Part shown: one piece after another, positions 1 to 8,261 of the stretch | Position numbering within the stretch: the stretch's first letter is position 1 | Layout: every line of letters starts with the position of its first letter | Notes under the pieces: model-generated | Seen by the model: the letters and a program-made list of their open reading frames with translations, nothing else | Database searches by the model: none | Told to the model about the DNA's origin: nothing | Made by a program: the position numbers and the translations under genes | Assembly (NCBI GenBank): GCA_003222085.1 | Contig: QHUK01000033.1 | Coordinates: 1 to 53,249, forward strand | Reading direction: 5' to 3' | DNA from: Gemmatimonadota bacterium | GTDB lineage: Bacteria > Gemmatimonadota > Gemmatimonadetes > Gemmatimonadales > GWC2-71-9 | Length of the DNA: 53,249 bases

Positions 1-1490
1 AGCCGGTACCCCTCGGTGACGGGTACGCTGCGGTAGTCCACCTGGAGCGCGTAGGCGTCCGAGAGCCCGGAGTACGCGAGCGCGTATCCGGGATCGAGGT
101 CGATCGCCTGCTTGAAGAAGGCAATCGACTCGAGCACGCCTTCCTGGCTGCGCTTGTTCCAACAGTATCGGCCCTTCAGGTAGAGCGAGTAGGCCTCGAG
201 GTTGTGCGTATAGCGCTGCGGCGTGGGATCCGCGATGTCGGCCAGGAAAGTGGTGCGCAGCGTGCTCACGATGGTCCGGGAGATCTCGTCCTGAACGGCG
301 AACACGTCGTCCAGCGTACGATCGTAGCGCTCCGACCAGAGGTTGCGCCCGTCGTCGGCCGCGGAGAGCTGCGCCGTGATGCGCAGCCGATCACCCGACT
401 TCCGCACCGTCCCCTCGAGCACGGCCGAGACGCCGAGCAGGGCGCCGATGGCGCGGATGTCCTGCGGCTTTCCCTTGAGGGCAAACGCGGACGTGCGCGA
501 GGCGATCCGCAGGCCGTCGACCTTGGTGAGCGCGTTGATCAGCTCGTCGCTGATGCCGTCGCTCAGGTACTCATTCTCGGGATCGGCGCTGGCGTTCACG
601 AACGGCAGCACGGCGATGGAGCGCGTCTTGCCGACGACCGACGCAACGGCCCCGGGCCGCGTTTCCTCGAGCGCCGTCATGAACGCCGCCACACTCGCGA
701 ACCGGTCCGCCGGGTCCTTGGCGAGCGCGCGGGCGAGCGCCTGCTCGACGGCCGCGGGCGCGTCGGGGCGGCGGGCGCGGAGCGGCTGGGGTGGCTCGCT
801 CAGGTGTTTCGCGACGATGGCGCGGGCGCTGGCTCCGGAAAATGGCGGCGCCCCGGCCAGCATCTCGTAGATGACGCAGGCGAAGGCGTACACGTCGCAC
901 CGCCCGTCCACCTCGCGATCGCCCGCCGCCTGCTCGGGACTCATGTACTCGGGCGTCCCGATGGCGAGCCCCACCTCGGTGACGTGCTCTCCGCCGGCCT
1001 GGCAGATGGCGCGGGCGATCCCGAAGTCCGCGATGATGGCGTGCCCGTCGGCGAGGAGCACGTTCTCGGGTTTCACGTCCCGATGGACGAACCCCTCCCG
1101 GTGGGCGTAGTCGAGCCCCGCGCCCAGCTCCCGCGCGATGCCCAGCGCGTCCTTGAGCGCCAACCGCTGCTCGCGCACCAGACGCTGCCGCAACGATTCT
1201 CCGCGCACATATGGCATCACGTAATAGAGGGATCCCGCCGCCTGGCCGGAGTCGATGAGCGGGAGGACGTGGGGATGGGTGAGCCGTGCCGCGATCGTGA
1301 TCTCCCGCAGGAACCGCTCGGCGCCGATCGCGGCCGCGACGTCCGGCCGCAGCACCTTGATCGCGACCTGGCGGCTGTGCCGGAGGTCTTCGGCGACGTA
1401 GACGGTCGCCATGCCGCCGCGCCCCAGTACGCGGTCGATTGCATAACGATCGGCGAGGGCTGCCGACACGTCTTGCCGCACGCGCTCCAT
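1..1490 (-). CDS. Ser/Thr protein kinase with TolB-like domain and TPR start (C-terminus cut by window edge)
   Basis: A PknB-type kinase that phosphorylates proteins in the cytoplasm. The ATG start is followed by a glycine-rich loop (GRGGMATVY, residues 23-31), the VAIKVL lysine, HRDVKPEN and DFG catalytic motifs, and the GTPEYMSPEQ activation segment. After about residue 280 there is no obvious membrane helix. Instead comes a TolB/adenylate-cyclase-associated domain (IAVLPFVN, NEYLSDGISDELI) and then the first TPR-like helices (YALAYSGLSDAYAL). The frame is open to base 1, so the TPR part continues outside the window. It has the same domain order as the complete kinase at 39501-41741, which runs 746 aa. 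It is divergent from the thioesterase gene, with about 155 bp between the starts. Activation signals are unknown; the TPR part is probably a protein-binding module (inference). Confidence 0.93.
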   Translation of the reverse strand, partial: MERVRQDVSAALADRYAIDRVLGRGGMATVYVAEDLRHSRQVAIKVLRPDVAAAIGAERFLREITIAARLTHPHVLPLIDSGQAAGSLYYVMPYVRGESLRQRLVREQRLALKDALGIARELGAGLDYAHREGFVHRDVKPENVLLADGHAIIADFGIARAICQAGGEHVTEVGLAIGTPEYMSPEQAAGDREVDGRCDVYAFACVIYEMLAGAPPFSGASARAIVAKHLSEPPQPLRARRPDAPAAVEQALARALAKDPADRFASVAAFMTALEETRPGAVASVVGKTRSIAVLPFVNASADPENEYLSDGISDELINALTKVDGLRIASRTSAFALKGKPQDIRAIGALLGVSAVLEGTVRKSGDRLRITAQLSAADDGRNLWSERYDRTLDDVFAVQDEISRTIVSTLRTTFLADIADPTPQRYTHNLEAYSLYLKGRYCWNKRSQEGVLESIAFFKQAIDLDPGYALAYSGLSDAYALQVDYRSVPVTEGYR

Positions 1491-1646
1491 GCGAGGAAAG
1501 CTACCCCCGAAGCAGGCGCGATGTGTGCCGCCGGTTGCGTGATCGTTGGATCCTGGCTGTGGCCGGGGTCCTCGTGGTGGCGGCGAGTCGCTTGCGCCGC
1601 ACGGCCGCGGGGAACTGAGCGCCCCCTACTCTGGTAGCTCCCTGTC

Positions 1647-2756
1647 ATGGTGCGACCGATCGACACCTCGCTCGAGCAGCGCTTGCCCCTCAGCACCGAC
1701 GTCGCTCTCCAGCGGCGATTCATGGTGGTGAAGGAGCCGCTGCCCGGCAACGTGAGATTCGGGCTGTTGCTCGAGGTGGTCGACAAGCTCGCCGAAGAGG
1801 TGGCGCTGCACCATGCGCGGCGCACCGACGCGCGCGCGTACGTGGTGACGGCCGCGATCGAAAAGGTGGTGCTGCGCACGCCCGGGGACGTGCACCGGGA
1901 CATCGAGCTCAAGGCGCGCCTCAATTGGGTGGGGAAGAGCTCCATGGAGGTGGGGATCCGGGTCGAGCAACCGGGCGTCGCGCCCACGCACGTGGCATCG
2001 TGCTACTTCACGATGGTGGCGCGCGTGGGCGAGGGCGACGATGCGCGGAGCGTCCCGGTCGACCCGCTCGAATACGGGGAGGAGATCGAGGCGCGCCGCC
2101 GGGACAAGGCGATCCGGCGACAGGAGGCCTACCGTCGCCGCCAGAGCTCGCCCCCGAAGGCCCCGACGCGTGAGGAGTTCGAGCTGCTCGCGCGGCTCCA
2201 CGCGGCTCAGGAGCAGCCGGGTTTTTCAGGCCGACTAGCCGGGCGACTCACGAGCATGTCGTGGGAGCGGATGTACCCCGAGCTCGAGAACGTGCCGAGC
2301 AAGGTGTTCGGCGGGTACCTCGTGCGGCGCGCCTACGAGCTGGCGACCATCCAGGCGGAGGAGCTTGCACCCAACCGGCCAGTGATCGTGCGGGTCAACC
2401 GCATCAACTTCCTCCAGCCCGTGCGGATCGGGGACAAGCTCAAGCTTGCGAGCCGGGTGGTCTACACCGGTCGTACCTCGGTCACCGTCGAAGTGACGAT
2501 CGAGCGGATCAGCTGGGATCGGGTGACCCGGGCTCTGTGCAACACCTGCGTGTTCACGTTCGTGAACGTGGATGAACGGATGCGGGCGCAGCCGGTCGCA
2601 CCCGTGTACCCGACGACCTACGCCGAGGACGCACGCTACCTCGAGGTGTACCGATGGCACCAACGGCTCAAGACGCGGCGGGCTGCGCCAGCGGGAGGCG
2701 AGACACGGAGGGAGCGGCCGTATGCCCAGTGGCCCACGCCGATGCCCGAGCCGTGA
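1647..2756 (+). CDS. Acyl-CoA thioesterase with two HotDog domains
   Basis: Probably hydrolyses acyl-CoA to free acid and CoA in the cytoplasm. The 369-aa protein shows two HotDog-type halves. The first, about residues 20-140, includes FGLLLEVVDKLAEEVALHHA and RLNWVGKSSMEVGIRV. The second, about 190-320, includes VFGGYLVRRAYELA, FLQPVRIGDKLKL and GRTSVTVEVTIE. This double-HotDog order is that of the ACOT9-like long thioesterases. The ATG just after the divergent intergenic region is the natural start. Its TGA overlaps the GTG of the next gene (GTGA), so the serine hydrolase downstream is probably translated by coupling. The acyl chain substrate cannot be read from the sequence. Confidence 0.85.
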   Translation: MVRPIDTSLEQRLPLSTDVALQRRFMVVKEPLPGNVRFGLLLEVVDKLAEEVALHHARRTDARAYVVTAAIEKVVLRTPGDVHRDIELKARLNWVGKSSMEVGIRVEQPGVAPTHVASCYFTMVARVGEGDDARSVPVDPLEYGEEIEARRRDKAIRRQEAYRRRQSSPPKAPTREEFELLARLHAAQEQPGFSGRLAGRLTSMSWERMYPELENVPSKVFGGYLVRRAYELATIQAEELAPNRPVIVRVNRINFLQPVRIGDKLKLASRVVYTGRTSVTVEVTIERISWDRVTRALCNTCVFTFVNVDERMRAQPVAPVYPTTYAEDARYLEVYRWHQRLKTRRAAPAGGETRRERPYAQWPTPMPEP

Positions 2757-3871
2757 CGATCCGCCATGTCGTCCTCGGCATCCTGATTCCCGCGGCCCTC
2801 GTCAGAGCGAGGGGGGCCGGGGCCCAGGAAGCGCCGTGTGTGTCCCAGCGGGCCGGGAGCGTGCCTGCGACATACGCTGGCGTAGTGGCACGAGAGCGCA
2901 CGCTCGTGTGCGAGCGGCTCGCGACCCATATCCCCGGCGTGCAAGTGGCTGTCGCGGTGAATGGTAAGCTCGTGTGGTCGGAGGGGTTCGGGTACGCGGA
3001 CGCCGAGCGCCAGAAGCCCGTGACTCGCGAGACGCAGTTTCGCATCGGGAGCGTATCGAAGCCGCTCACGGCCACCGCCGTCGCCTTGCTGTACGAGCAG
3101 GGGAAGCTCGATCTCGACGCGCCCGTTCAGCGCTACGTGCCGTCGTTCCCCGACAAGGGCTACCCCGTCACCACTCGCCTGCTCGCCGGCCATCTCGCAG
3201 GCATCAGGCATTACAAGGATCGGGAATTCTTCCTGAACCGGCGCTTCGCCACGGTGCTCGACGGACTCACGATCTTCCAGGACGATTCGCTCTTGTTCCC
3301 GCCCGGCACGCGATTCTCCTACTCGAGCTACGGCTGGAATCTCGTCTCGGCGGTGGTGGAAGCCGCGTCGGGAGACGACTTCTTGCACCACATGGCAGCG
3401 CACGTGTTTCGTCCCCTGGGCCTGAGCCACACGGCGCCCGACCGCAGCGACAGTCTCATTCCGGGCCGTACTCAGTTCTACGATCGCGACAGCGCCGGGA
3501 GCTACCGCGTCGCGCCGGCGGTCGACAACAGCTACAAGTGGGCGGGAGGCGGGTTCGTGTCCACGGCCGAGGATCTGGTGAAGTTCGGATCGGCGCTGCT
3601 CGAGCCGGGGCTCCTGAAGCGTGAGACGCTGGACCTGCTGTTCACGTCGCAGCGCACCAGCGCGGGTCAGTCGACGGGGTATGGGATCGGGTGGTTCCTG
3701 AGGACCGACAGCCTGGGGCATCGCTGGGCGTTCCACGGCGGGGGCGCCGTCGGCGGAACGGCGGTGTTCGGCCTGGATCGCGATTCCCGTCTGGTCGTCG
3801 CGATCCTCACGAATCTGTCGGACGCGCCGCTCGACCCGGCTCGGGAGATCCAAGCGGCATTCGACCGGTAG
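2753..3871 (+). CDS. Secreted serine beta-lactamase-family hydrolase (LACTB/class C-like)
   Basis: A serine hydrolase of the beta-lactamase/D-Ala-D-Ala carboxypeptidase superfamily, probably exported. From the chosen GTG start the first 25 residues form a signal peptide (VVLGILIPAALV, cut near GAGA-QE). The catalytic S-x-x-K is S100-V-S-K103, the second motif is Y190-S-S (Tyr with Ser where Asn is often found), and the third is H328-G-G. The ATG 99 bp upstream would overlap the thioesterase by about 100 bp and put the hydrophobic stretch in mid-protein, so I prefer the GTG that overlaps the upstream stop as GTGA. PGTRFSYSS and GDDFLHHMAAHVFRPLGL resemble the LACTB group. The real substrate (peptide, ester or lactam) is not known. 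Confidence 0.88.
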   Translation: MTIRHVVLGILIPAALVRARGAGAQEAPCVSQRAGSVPATYAGVVARERTLVCERLATHIPGVQVAVAVNGKLVWSEGFGYADAERQKPVTRETQFRIGSVSKPLTATAVALLYEQGKLDLDAPVQRYVPSFPDKGYPVTTRLLAGHLAGIRHYKDREFFLNRRFATVLDGLTIFQDDSLLFPPGTRFSYSSYGWNLVSAVVEAASGDDFLHHMAAHVFRPLGLSHTAPDRSDSLIPGRTQFYDRDSAGSYRVAPAVDNSYKWAGGGFVSTAEDLVKFGSALLEPGLLKRETLDLLFTSQRTSAGQSTGYGIGWFLRTDSLGHRWAFHGGGAVGGTAVFGLDRDSRLVVAILTNLSDAPLDPAREIQAAFDR

Positions 3872-3945
3872 GCGGCATCTCGGTCCCCCTGAAGAAATCG
3901 AAGGCCGTTCGACAGCGGGAGGAGCGGCTCCGTCGCCCACCCCTT

Positions 3946-4060
3946 CGCGGCTCAAGCCGCGGCTCGGCGCCTACCGCTGAAGCGGCAGAGCCGATGTCAC
4001 GTTTACAGCCCACGTCAGTTCACTGACACGTGCCGAGTCGCGGGTTCACCCGCGGACTCG
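3946..4060. repeat. Nested-hairpin dispersed repeat, copy 1 (intergenic)
   Basis: A chain of small perfect hairpins: CGCGGCTCAAGCCGCGG, CCGCTGAAGCGG, GTCAGTTCACTGAC and CGCGGGTTCACCCGCGG. CTCGGC and GCCGAG arms form an outer stem around the inner ones. Related copies lie at 4135, 14764 and 30760. It occupies most of the gap between two convergent genes. Confidence 0.8.
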
Positions 4061-4134
4061 TGGAGGACGGCGGATCAGGATGCGCTTCGTAGGTCGCGGG
4101 AGTCGTTGATGGAACGCGACCGGGCCCGCTCCTC

Positions 4135-4193
4135 GCGCGCGGCTAAAGCCGCGGCTCGGCGCGTACCGCTGAAGCGGCAGAGCCCGACGCTCG
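4135..4193. repeat. Nested-hairpin dispersed repeat, copy 2 (left half only)
   Basis: Contains CGCGGCTAAAGCCGCGG and CCGCTGAAGCGG in the order seen in copy 1, then diverges. It overlaps the 3' end of the TVP38-type gene. On the minus strand it encodes the last 13 or so residues of that protein and its stop codon. Confidence 0.75.
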
Positions 4194-4838
4194 GACGTTC
4201 CGTCGGTGGTACCAGTAGTACCCGCCGATCGCCAGCAGCACCAACAGCGCGATCGCAATCACGGAGCGATAGTCGCCCCGCGACACACCGGCGCCGATCA
4301 GGACGCTCGCGAGCAGCGCCGGGGACCGTGCCAGGCCCGACAACACCACGAACTCGAAGAGGCTCATCCCCGAGAACCCCGCCGCGTAGCACAAGATGTC
4401 CTTCGGCAGGCCGGGGAGGAGGAACAGCAGGAACATCGCTGATTTGCTCCTGGCGCTCGCGAGCGAGCGGTCGAGCCTGGCGAGCGTGTCCCGCGAGACG
4501 AGCCGCTCCAGCGCCGGCCGACCCACCACCCGGGCGAACCAGAAGTTGAAGGCAGAGCCGAGGGTGACGCCGATGGCGGAGTAGAAAAATCCCCGCCAGG
4601 GTCCGAAGACGTAGCCCGCCGCCAGGGACGTGATCTCGCCGGGGATGACGGCGATCGCGACCTGCAGGAACTGCACGGCGATGCACAGGAGCGCCCCGGT
4701 CGCGCCGCCTCCGCGCAGCAAGGCGATCAGGTGCTCCCTGCTCGAGATACGGTGCAGCACGCCCGTGTGCCACAGCACCCCGCCCCCGATCACGAGCAGC
4801 AAGATCAGACCGACGGGAACGAGCCTTGTCCGTCTCAT
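4143..4838 (-). CDS. TVP38/TMEM64-family (VTT domain) inner-membrane protein
   Basis: A 231-aa polytopic membrane protein of the DedA/VTT superfamily, thought to act as lipid scramblases or transporters. It has an N-terminal helix (LVPVGLILLLVIGGGVLW), the VTT signature region (IPGEITSLAAGYVFGPWRG), FARVVGRPALERL, a second signature (LLPGLPKDILCYAAGF) and a last helix before GYYWYHRR. I chose the ATG giving MRRTRLVPVG. A longer frame back to 5081 adds low-complexity sequence that overlaps the divergent gene. The last residues (SAASAVRAEPRL) and the stop codon come from the dispersed repeat overlapping the 3' end, so the original C-terminus was probably different. Its divergent neighbour is a prolyl oligopeptidase. 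Confidence 0.88.
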   Translation of the reverse strand: MRRTRLVPVGLILLLVIGGGVLWHTGVLHRISSREHLIALLRGGGATGALLCIAVQFLQVAIAVIPGEITSLAAGYVFGPWRGFFYSAIGVTLGSAFNFWFARVVGRPALERLVSRDTLARLDRSLASARSKSAMFLLFLLPGLPKDILCYAAGFSGMSLFEFVVLSGLARSPALLASVLIGAGVSRGDYRSVIAIALLVLLAIGGYYWYHRRNVRASGSAASAVRAEPRL

Positions 4839-4985
4839 GGTGCGGAATCTTAGCCAGCCGACGTCGCGCAGGCTTCCGGCCGGCACACGTTTCGACGCTC
4901 CGTCGCCCCGTTTGACACCGGTCGGATCGGCAGGTATGTCCCGAAGGGTGACTCCATGGTCTTGCTTCACGTTCCAGGAGGTCGT

Positions 4986-7223
4986 ATGGCGCATCAGTCT
5001 CGCGTGGCCCGGTGGGCTTCGTCCACGGCGACCCTCGCCCTGCTCACGACACAGACGGCCGTGGGGCAGGCGCCGCCTCAAGCATCACTAGCTGCACCGC
5101 CAGTGGCGCCGATACGCGCTGTCCAGGACGACTACTACGGAACCACCGTGGTCGACCCGTACCGCTACATGGAGGACCTCCAGAATCCCGAGGTGCAAAC
5201 ATGGCTCAAGGCACAAAACGATTACACTCGTGCCGCGCTGACCCGCATTCCCGGACGCAACGACCTGCTCGCACGGATCCGGCAACTGGACGAAGCGGCG
5301 ACCGCCAGAGTGTTTGACGTGCGGCGCCTCCCGGGCGGGCGCTATATGTATCAGAAGCGCCTGGCAACCGAAGACGTGGCGAAGCTGTATGTGCGTGAGG
5401 GGCTCACGGGCGATGAGAAGGTGCTCGTGGACCCCGTGAAGCTCAGCGCACCGGGCGAAGCCGCCCACGTCATCAACTACTATGGAGCCTCGTTCGACGG
5501 GGCCTACGTCGCCTACGGCGCGTCACCGGGCGGCTCAGAGGACGCGGTGATCCACGTGATCGAGACCGCCACGGGACACGAGACCGGCGAAACGATGGAT
5601 CGAGGATGGTTCGGCAACCCATCGTGGCTACCGGACCACCGCTCCTTCTTCCACAATCGCATGCAGAAGATGGATCCGGGCATGCCGCCGACGGAGCGCG
5701 AGTTGAAGAGCAAGGTCTACGTGCACGTGGTGGGGACAGACCCCGATTCCGACCCGTTGGTGTTCGGTTATGAAGTCTCCCCGCGCGTCAAGATCGAGCC
5801 GGCGGACATCCCGTTCATTGTGACTTACCCGGGTTCGCCCTACGCCTTCGGCGTTGTTGCTCACGGCGTGCAGAACGAGATCACGCTGTACATGGCGCCC
5901 CTCACCTCCGTGGGAAAGCCGGATACCCCCTGGCAGAAGGTGTGCGACGTGGAGGACGACGTCGTCGATTTCACTCCTCGGGGCGACGACATCTATTTGC
6001 TGACGCACAAAGACGCGTCGCGATTCAAAGTCGTCCGCACCAGCCTGACCCATCCCGACCCGGCCCAAGCGGAAGTCGTCGTGCCTCCGGGCGATGCCGT
6101 AATACAAGGAATCACTCTCGCGCAGGATGCCCTGTACGTGCAGGTCCTCGACGGGGGCGTCGGCCGGCTGCTCCGGGTTCCCTTTGTGGGCTCGGGGATC
6201 GGCACTCCGGAGCGGGTGCCGCTGCCGTTCGACGGCGCGGTGTGGGTGGCCGCCGCCGATCGTCGGCTGTCCGGCATCTTCCTGGGTCTCACGTCGTGGA
6301 CCAAGGCATCCAGGATCCTCGTATACGACGTCGCGAGCCACCGGGTGAGCGACACGGGGCTGCAGCCTCGCGGACCGTTCGATGATCCTCGGGACGTGGA
6401 GTTCGAGGAGGTGAAGGCCAAGAGTTACGACGGAACGCTGGTGCCGCTCTCCATCGTGCATCGGCGCGGAGTGGCGCTCGACGGATCACACCCGACGCTG
6501 CTCTACGGGTACGGCGCCTACGGGATCACGCTCGACCCCTTTTTCGACCCCAAGTGGCTGGCATGGATCGAGCGGGGCGGCGTGTACGCCGTGGCGCACG
6601 TCCGCGGCGGCGGCGAGTACGGGGAGGACTGGCACGTGGCCGGCAAATTACTGACCAAGCCGAATACCTGGCGGGACTTCATTGCGTGCGGCGAGTATCT
6701 GATCGAGCACAAGTACACGGCGGTGGCGCGGCTCGCGGGGGACGGTGGCAGCGCCGGTGGCATCACGATCGGGCGCGGCATCACGGACCGGCCGGATCTG
6801 TTCGCCGCCGCGCTCGACGAAGTCGGCATGTCGGACGTCGTTCGGGTGGAGCTGTCTCCGAACGGGCCACCCAACATTCCGGAGTTCGGCAGCACGAAGA
6901 CGCCCGACGGATTCAAGGGTGTGTACGAAATGAGCGCGTATCATCACGTCACGGATGGCACTGCCTATCCCGCGGTGTTGCTCACGACCGGCATCAACGA
7001 TCCCCGCGTTACGCCGTGGCAGCCCGCGAAGCTGGCGGCGCGTCTGCAGGCCGCGACCTCCAGCGGCAAGCCCATACTGCTGCGGGTGGACTATGAAGCG
7101 GGGCACGGCATCGGGTCCACCAAGAGCCAGCGGCAGGAGCTGCTCGCGGATCAGTGGAGCTTCCTCTTGTGGCAGTTCGGTGCGGCAGGATTCCAGCCCC
7201 GGGCCTCACCCGCAGTCCCTTGA
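4986..7223 (+). CDS. Prolyl oligopeptidase family serine peptidase (S9A), exported
   Basis: Cleaves short peptides after proline, probably in the periplasm. The 745-aa protein starts with a signal peptide ending near TAVGQA. The N-terminal strap DDYYGTTVVDPYRYMED (W-less form of the DPYRWLED motif) is followed by a seven-bladed propeller (about residues 80-430) and an alpha/beta-hydrolase domain. Catalytic residues by position are S589 in GGSAGG (usually GGSNGG), D672 in INDPRVTPWQPAK and H707 in AGHGIG. The RGGGEYGEDWH oxyanion-region motif is present. The ATG ten codons upstream gives a poorer signal peptide, so the second ATG is used. It is convergent with the alkyltransferase operon and divergent from the TVP38 gene. 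Confidence 0.95.
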   Translation: MAHQSRVARWASSTATLALLTTQTAVGQAPPQASLAAPPVAPIRAVQDDYYGTTVVDPYRYMEDLQNPEVQTWLKAQNDYTRAALTRIPGRNDLLARIRQLDEAATARVFDVRRLPGGRYMYQKRLATEDVAKLYVREGLTGDEKVLVDPVKLSAPGEAAHVINYYGASFDGAYVAYGASPGGSEDAVIHVIETATGHETGETMDRGWFGNPSWLPDHRSFFHNRMQKMDPGMPPTERELKSKVYVHVVGTDPDSDPLVFGYEVSPRVKIEPADIPFIVTYPGSPYAFGVVAHGVQNEITLYMAPLTSVGKPDTPWQKVCDVEDDVVDFTPRGDDIYLLTHKDASRFKVVRTSLTHPDPAQAEVVVPPGDAVIQGITLAQDALYVQVLDGGVGRLLRVPFVGSGIGTPERVPLPFDGAVWVAAADRRLSGIFLGLTSWTKASRILVYDVASHRVSDTGLQPRGPFDDPRDVEFEEVKAKSYDGTLVPLSIVHRRGVALDGSHPTLLYGYGAYGITLDPFFDPKWLAWIERGGVYAVAHVRGGGEYGEDWHVAGKLLTKPNTWRDFIACGEYLIEHKYTAVARLAGDGGSAGGITIGRGITDRPDLFAAALDEVGMSDVVRVELSPNGPPNIPEFGSTKTPDGFKGVYEMSAYHHVTDGTAYPAVLLTTGINDPRVTPWQPAKLAARLQAATSSGKPILLRVDYEAGHGIGSTKSQRQELLADQWSFLLWQFGAAGFQPRASPAVP

Positions 7224-7248
7224 CGCCGGCGGTCTCCGTTTCGTCCCG

Positions 7249-7737
7249 TCAGCTCCCGAGCATCATCAAAGCGCCCTCGTGCTCGAGCAGCCAGCGCTTG
7301 CGATCCAGCCCCCCGCCGAAGCCCGTGAGCGCCCCGTTCGCTCCGACGACGCGATGGCAGGGGACGATGATGGGGATCGGATTTTTCCCGTTGGCGGCGC
7401 CCACGGCGCGGGTGAGGCGCACGTCGCCCAAGCGGCGCGCCAGGTCGCTATAGCTCCGGGTGGTCCCGTACGGGATGGTGCGCAGGACATCCCACACGCG
7501 CCGCTGAAACGCCGTGCCGGGCGCGTCCAGGGGGATGTCGAAGGTCGTGGGGGTCCTGCTGAAGTACTGCGCGAGCTGCTCGCAGGCTCGGGCGAGAAGA
7601 CCACTCGCCGGTCCGCGCCCGTCCCCCCGACCGGCCGGGACTTTCCCTGTTCCCGGGAACCACACGCCGGTGAGCCCGGCGTCGGACGCGGTGATCACGA
7701 GCTCGCCGATCGGGCTCGCAAACCGGACCGCTGCCAT
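7249..7737 (-). CDS. ogt: Methylated-DNA--protein-cysteine methyltransferase
   Basis: Repairs O6-alkylguanine by transferring the alkyl group to its own cysteine (suicide enzyme, cytoplasm). The 162-aa length is normal for the Ogt type. The N-terminal domain starts MAAVRFASPIGELVI. The DNA-binding domain carries FQRRVWDVLRTIPYGTTRSY, the Arg finger region RAVGAANGKNP, and the active-site I-V-P-C127-H-R-V-V-G. The C-terminal GFGGGLDRKRWLLEHE is typical. The ATG lies 2 bp after the DinB stop codon, so it is the last gene of a diguanylate cyclase-DinB-ogt operon. A longer frame to 8049 overlaps DinB antisense-free sequence of no homology and is rejected. Confidence 0.95.
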   Translation of the reverse strand: MAAVRFASPIGELVITASDAGLTGVWFPGTGKVPAGRGDGRGPASGLLARACEQLAQYFSRTPTTFDIPLDAPGTAFQRRVWDVLRTIPYGTTRSYSDLARRLGDVRLTRAVGAANGKNPIPIIVPCHRVVGANGALTGFGGGLDRKRWLLEHEGALMMLGS

Positions 7738-7739
7738 CC

Positions 7740-8249
7740 CTAGTCCCCCTTCCAGGCGCCGAGCAGGCGTCTGAGCAGCACGAGCTGTCCCAGGTGATAG
7801 GAGGTGTGGTCGGCGAGGACGAGCGCTTCGCGCAGCGGCGTTTGTCCTGTGCCGTGCGGGATGCGGGCGAAGAGATCCGTGGCCGGGTCGCGCACGAGTC
7901 GCTGCATGGCCCGGCGGTCGCGCTCCACCTGGGCGACGCTCTTGTCCCACGCGGCGGCGTCCGGTGGCGCGTCGCTCGCGGGCCAGTAGCCCGCCGGCCA
8001 CTCCGGCGAGACGTGGCTCGCGCTCTTCGTGAACTCCACGATATCCCACTGTGAGATGCGAATGTGCTCGAGGAGGCGCCAGGGCGTGAAGGGCTGGCCG
8101 GAGGGCTTCACGCCCCGGAGCTGGGCCGGCAGGTCGGCGATCGCGTCCGCGAACGTGACGTGGGCGTGACCCCCCTCGAGCAGCTCGACGAGGTGGTCCC
8201 GGAGCGAGCGGTGGGGATCGGTGCCGCGAGGGTTGCGCTTGACCGCCAA
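7740..8249 (-). CDS. DinB-family (four-helix, metal-binding) protein
   Basis: A 169-aa DinB/YfiT-like helical-bundle protein; members are metal-dependent transferases or stress-induced proteins of poorly known substrate. The usual three-histidine metal site is visible: LLEHIRISQWD near residue 62, and DHTSYHLGQLVLLRRLLG at the C-terminus (HxxxH). WPAGYWP and the LRDHLVELLEGGHAHV start are also typical. The start codon is TTG (Met in translation); I see no better start near it. It lies 12 bp after the diguanylate cyclase stop and 2 bp before ogt. The context suggests stress or damage response (inference). Confidence 0.88.
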   Translation of the reverse strand: MAVKRNPRGTDPHRSLRDHLVELLEGGHAHVTFADAIADLPAQLRGVKPSGQPFTPWRLLEHIRISQWDIVEFTKSASHVSPEWPAGYWPASDAPPDAAAWDKSVAQVERDRRAMQRLVRDPATDLFARIPHGTGQTPLREALVLADHTSYHLGQLVLLRRLLGAWKGD

Positions 8250-8261
8250 GGGGGCCCCGAG

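Noticed and set aside
204-1637. Long plus-strand ORF of 477 codons opposite the first kinase
   Set aside because: Arg/Gly/Ala-rich composition without any domain; the minus strand carries all kinase motifs. It is a high-GC shadow.
2654-2752. Upstream ATG as start of the serine hydrolase
   Set aside because: Would overlap the thioesterase by about 100 bp and bury the signal peptide; the GTG in GTGA fits better.
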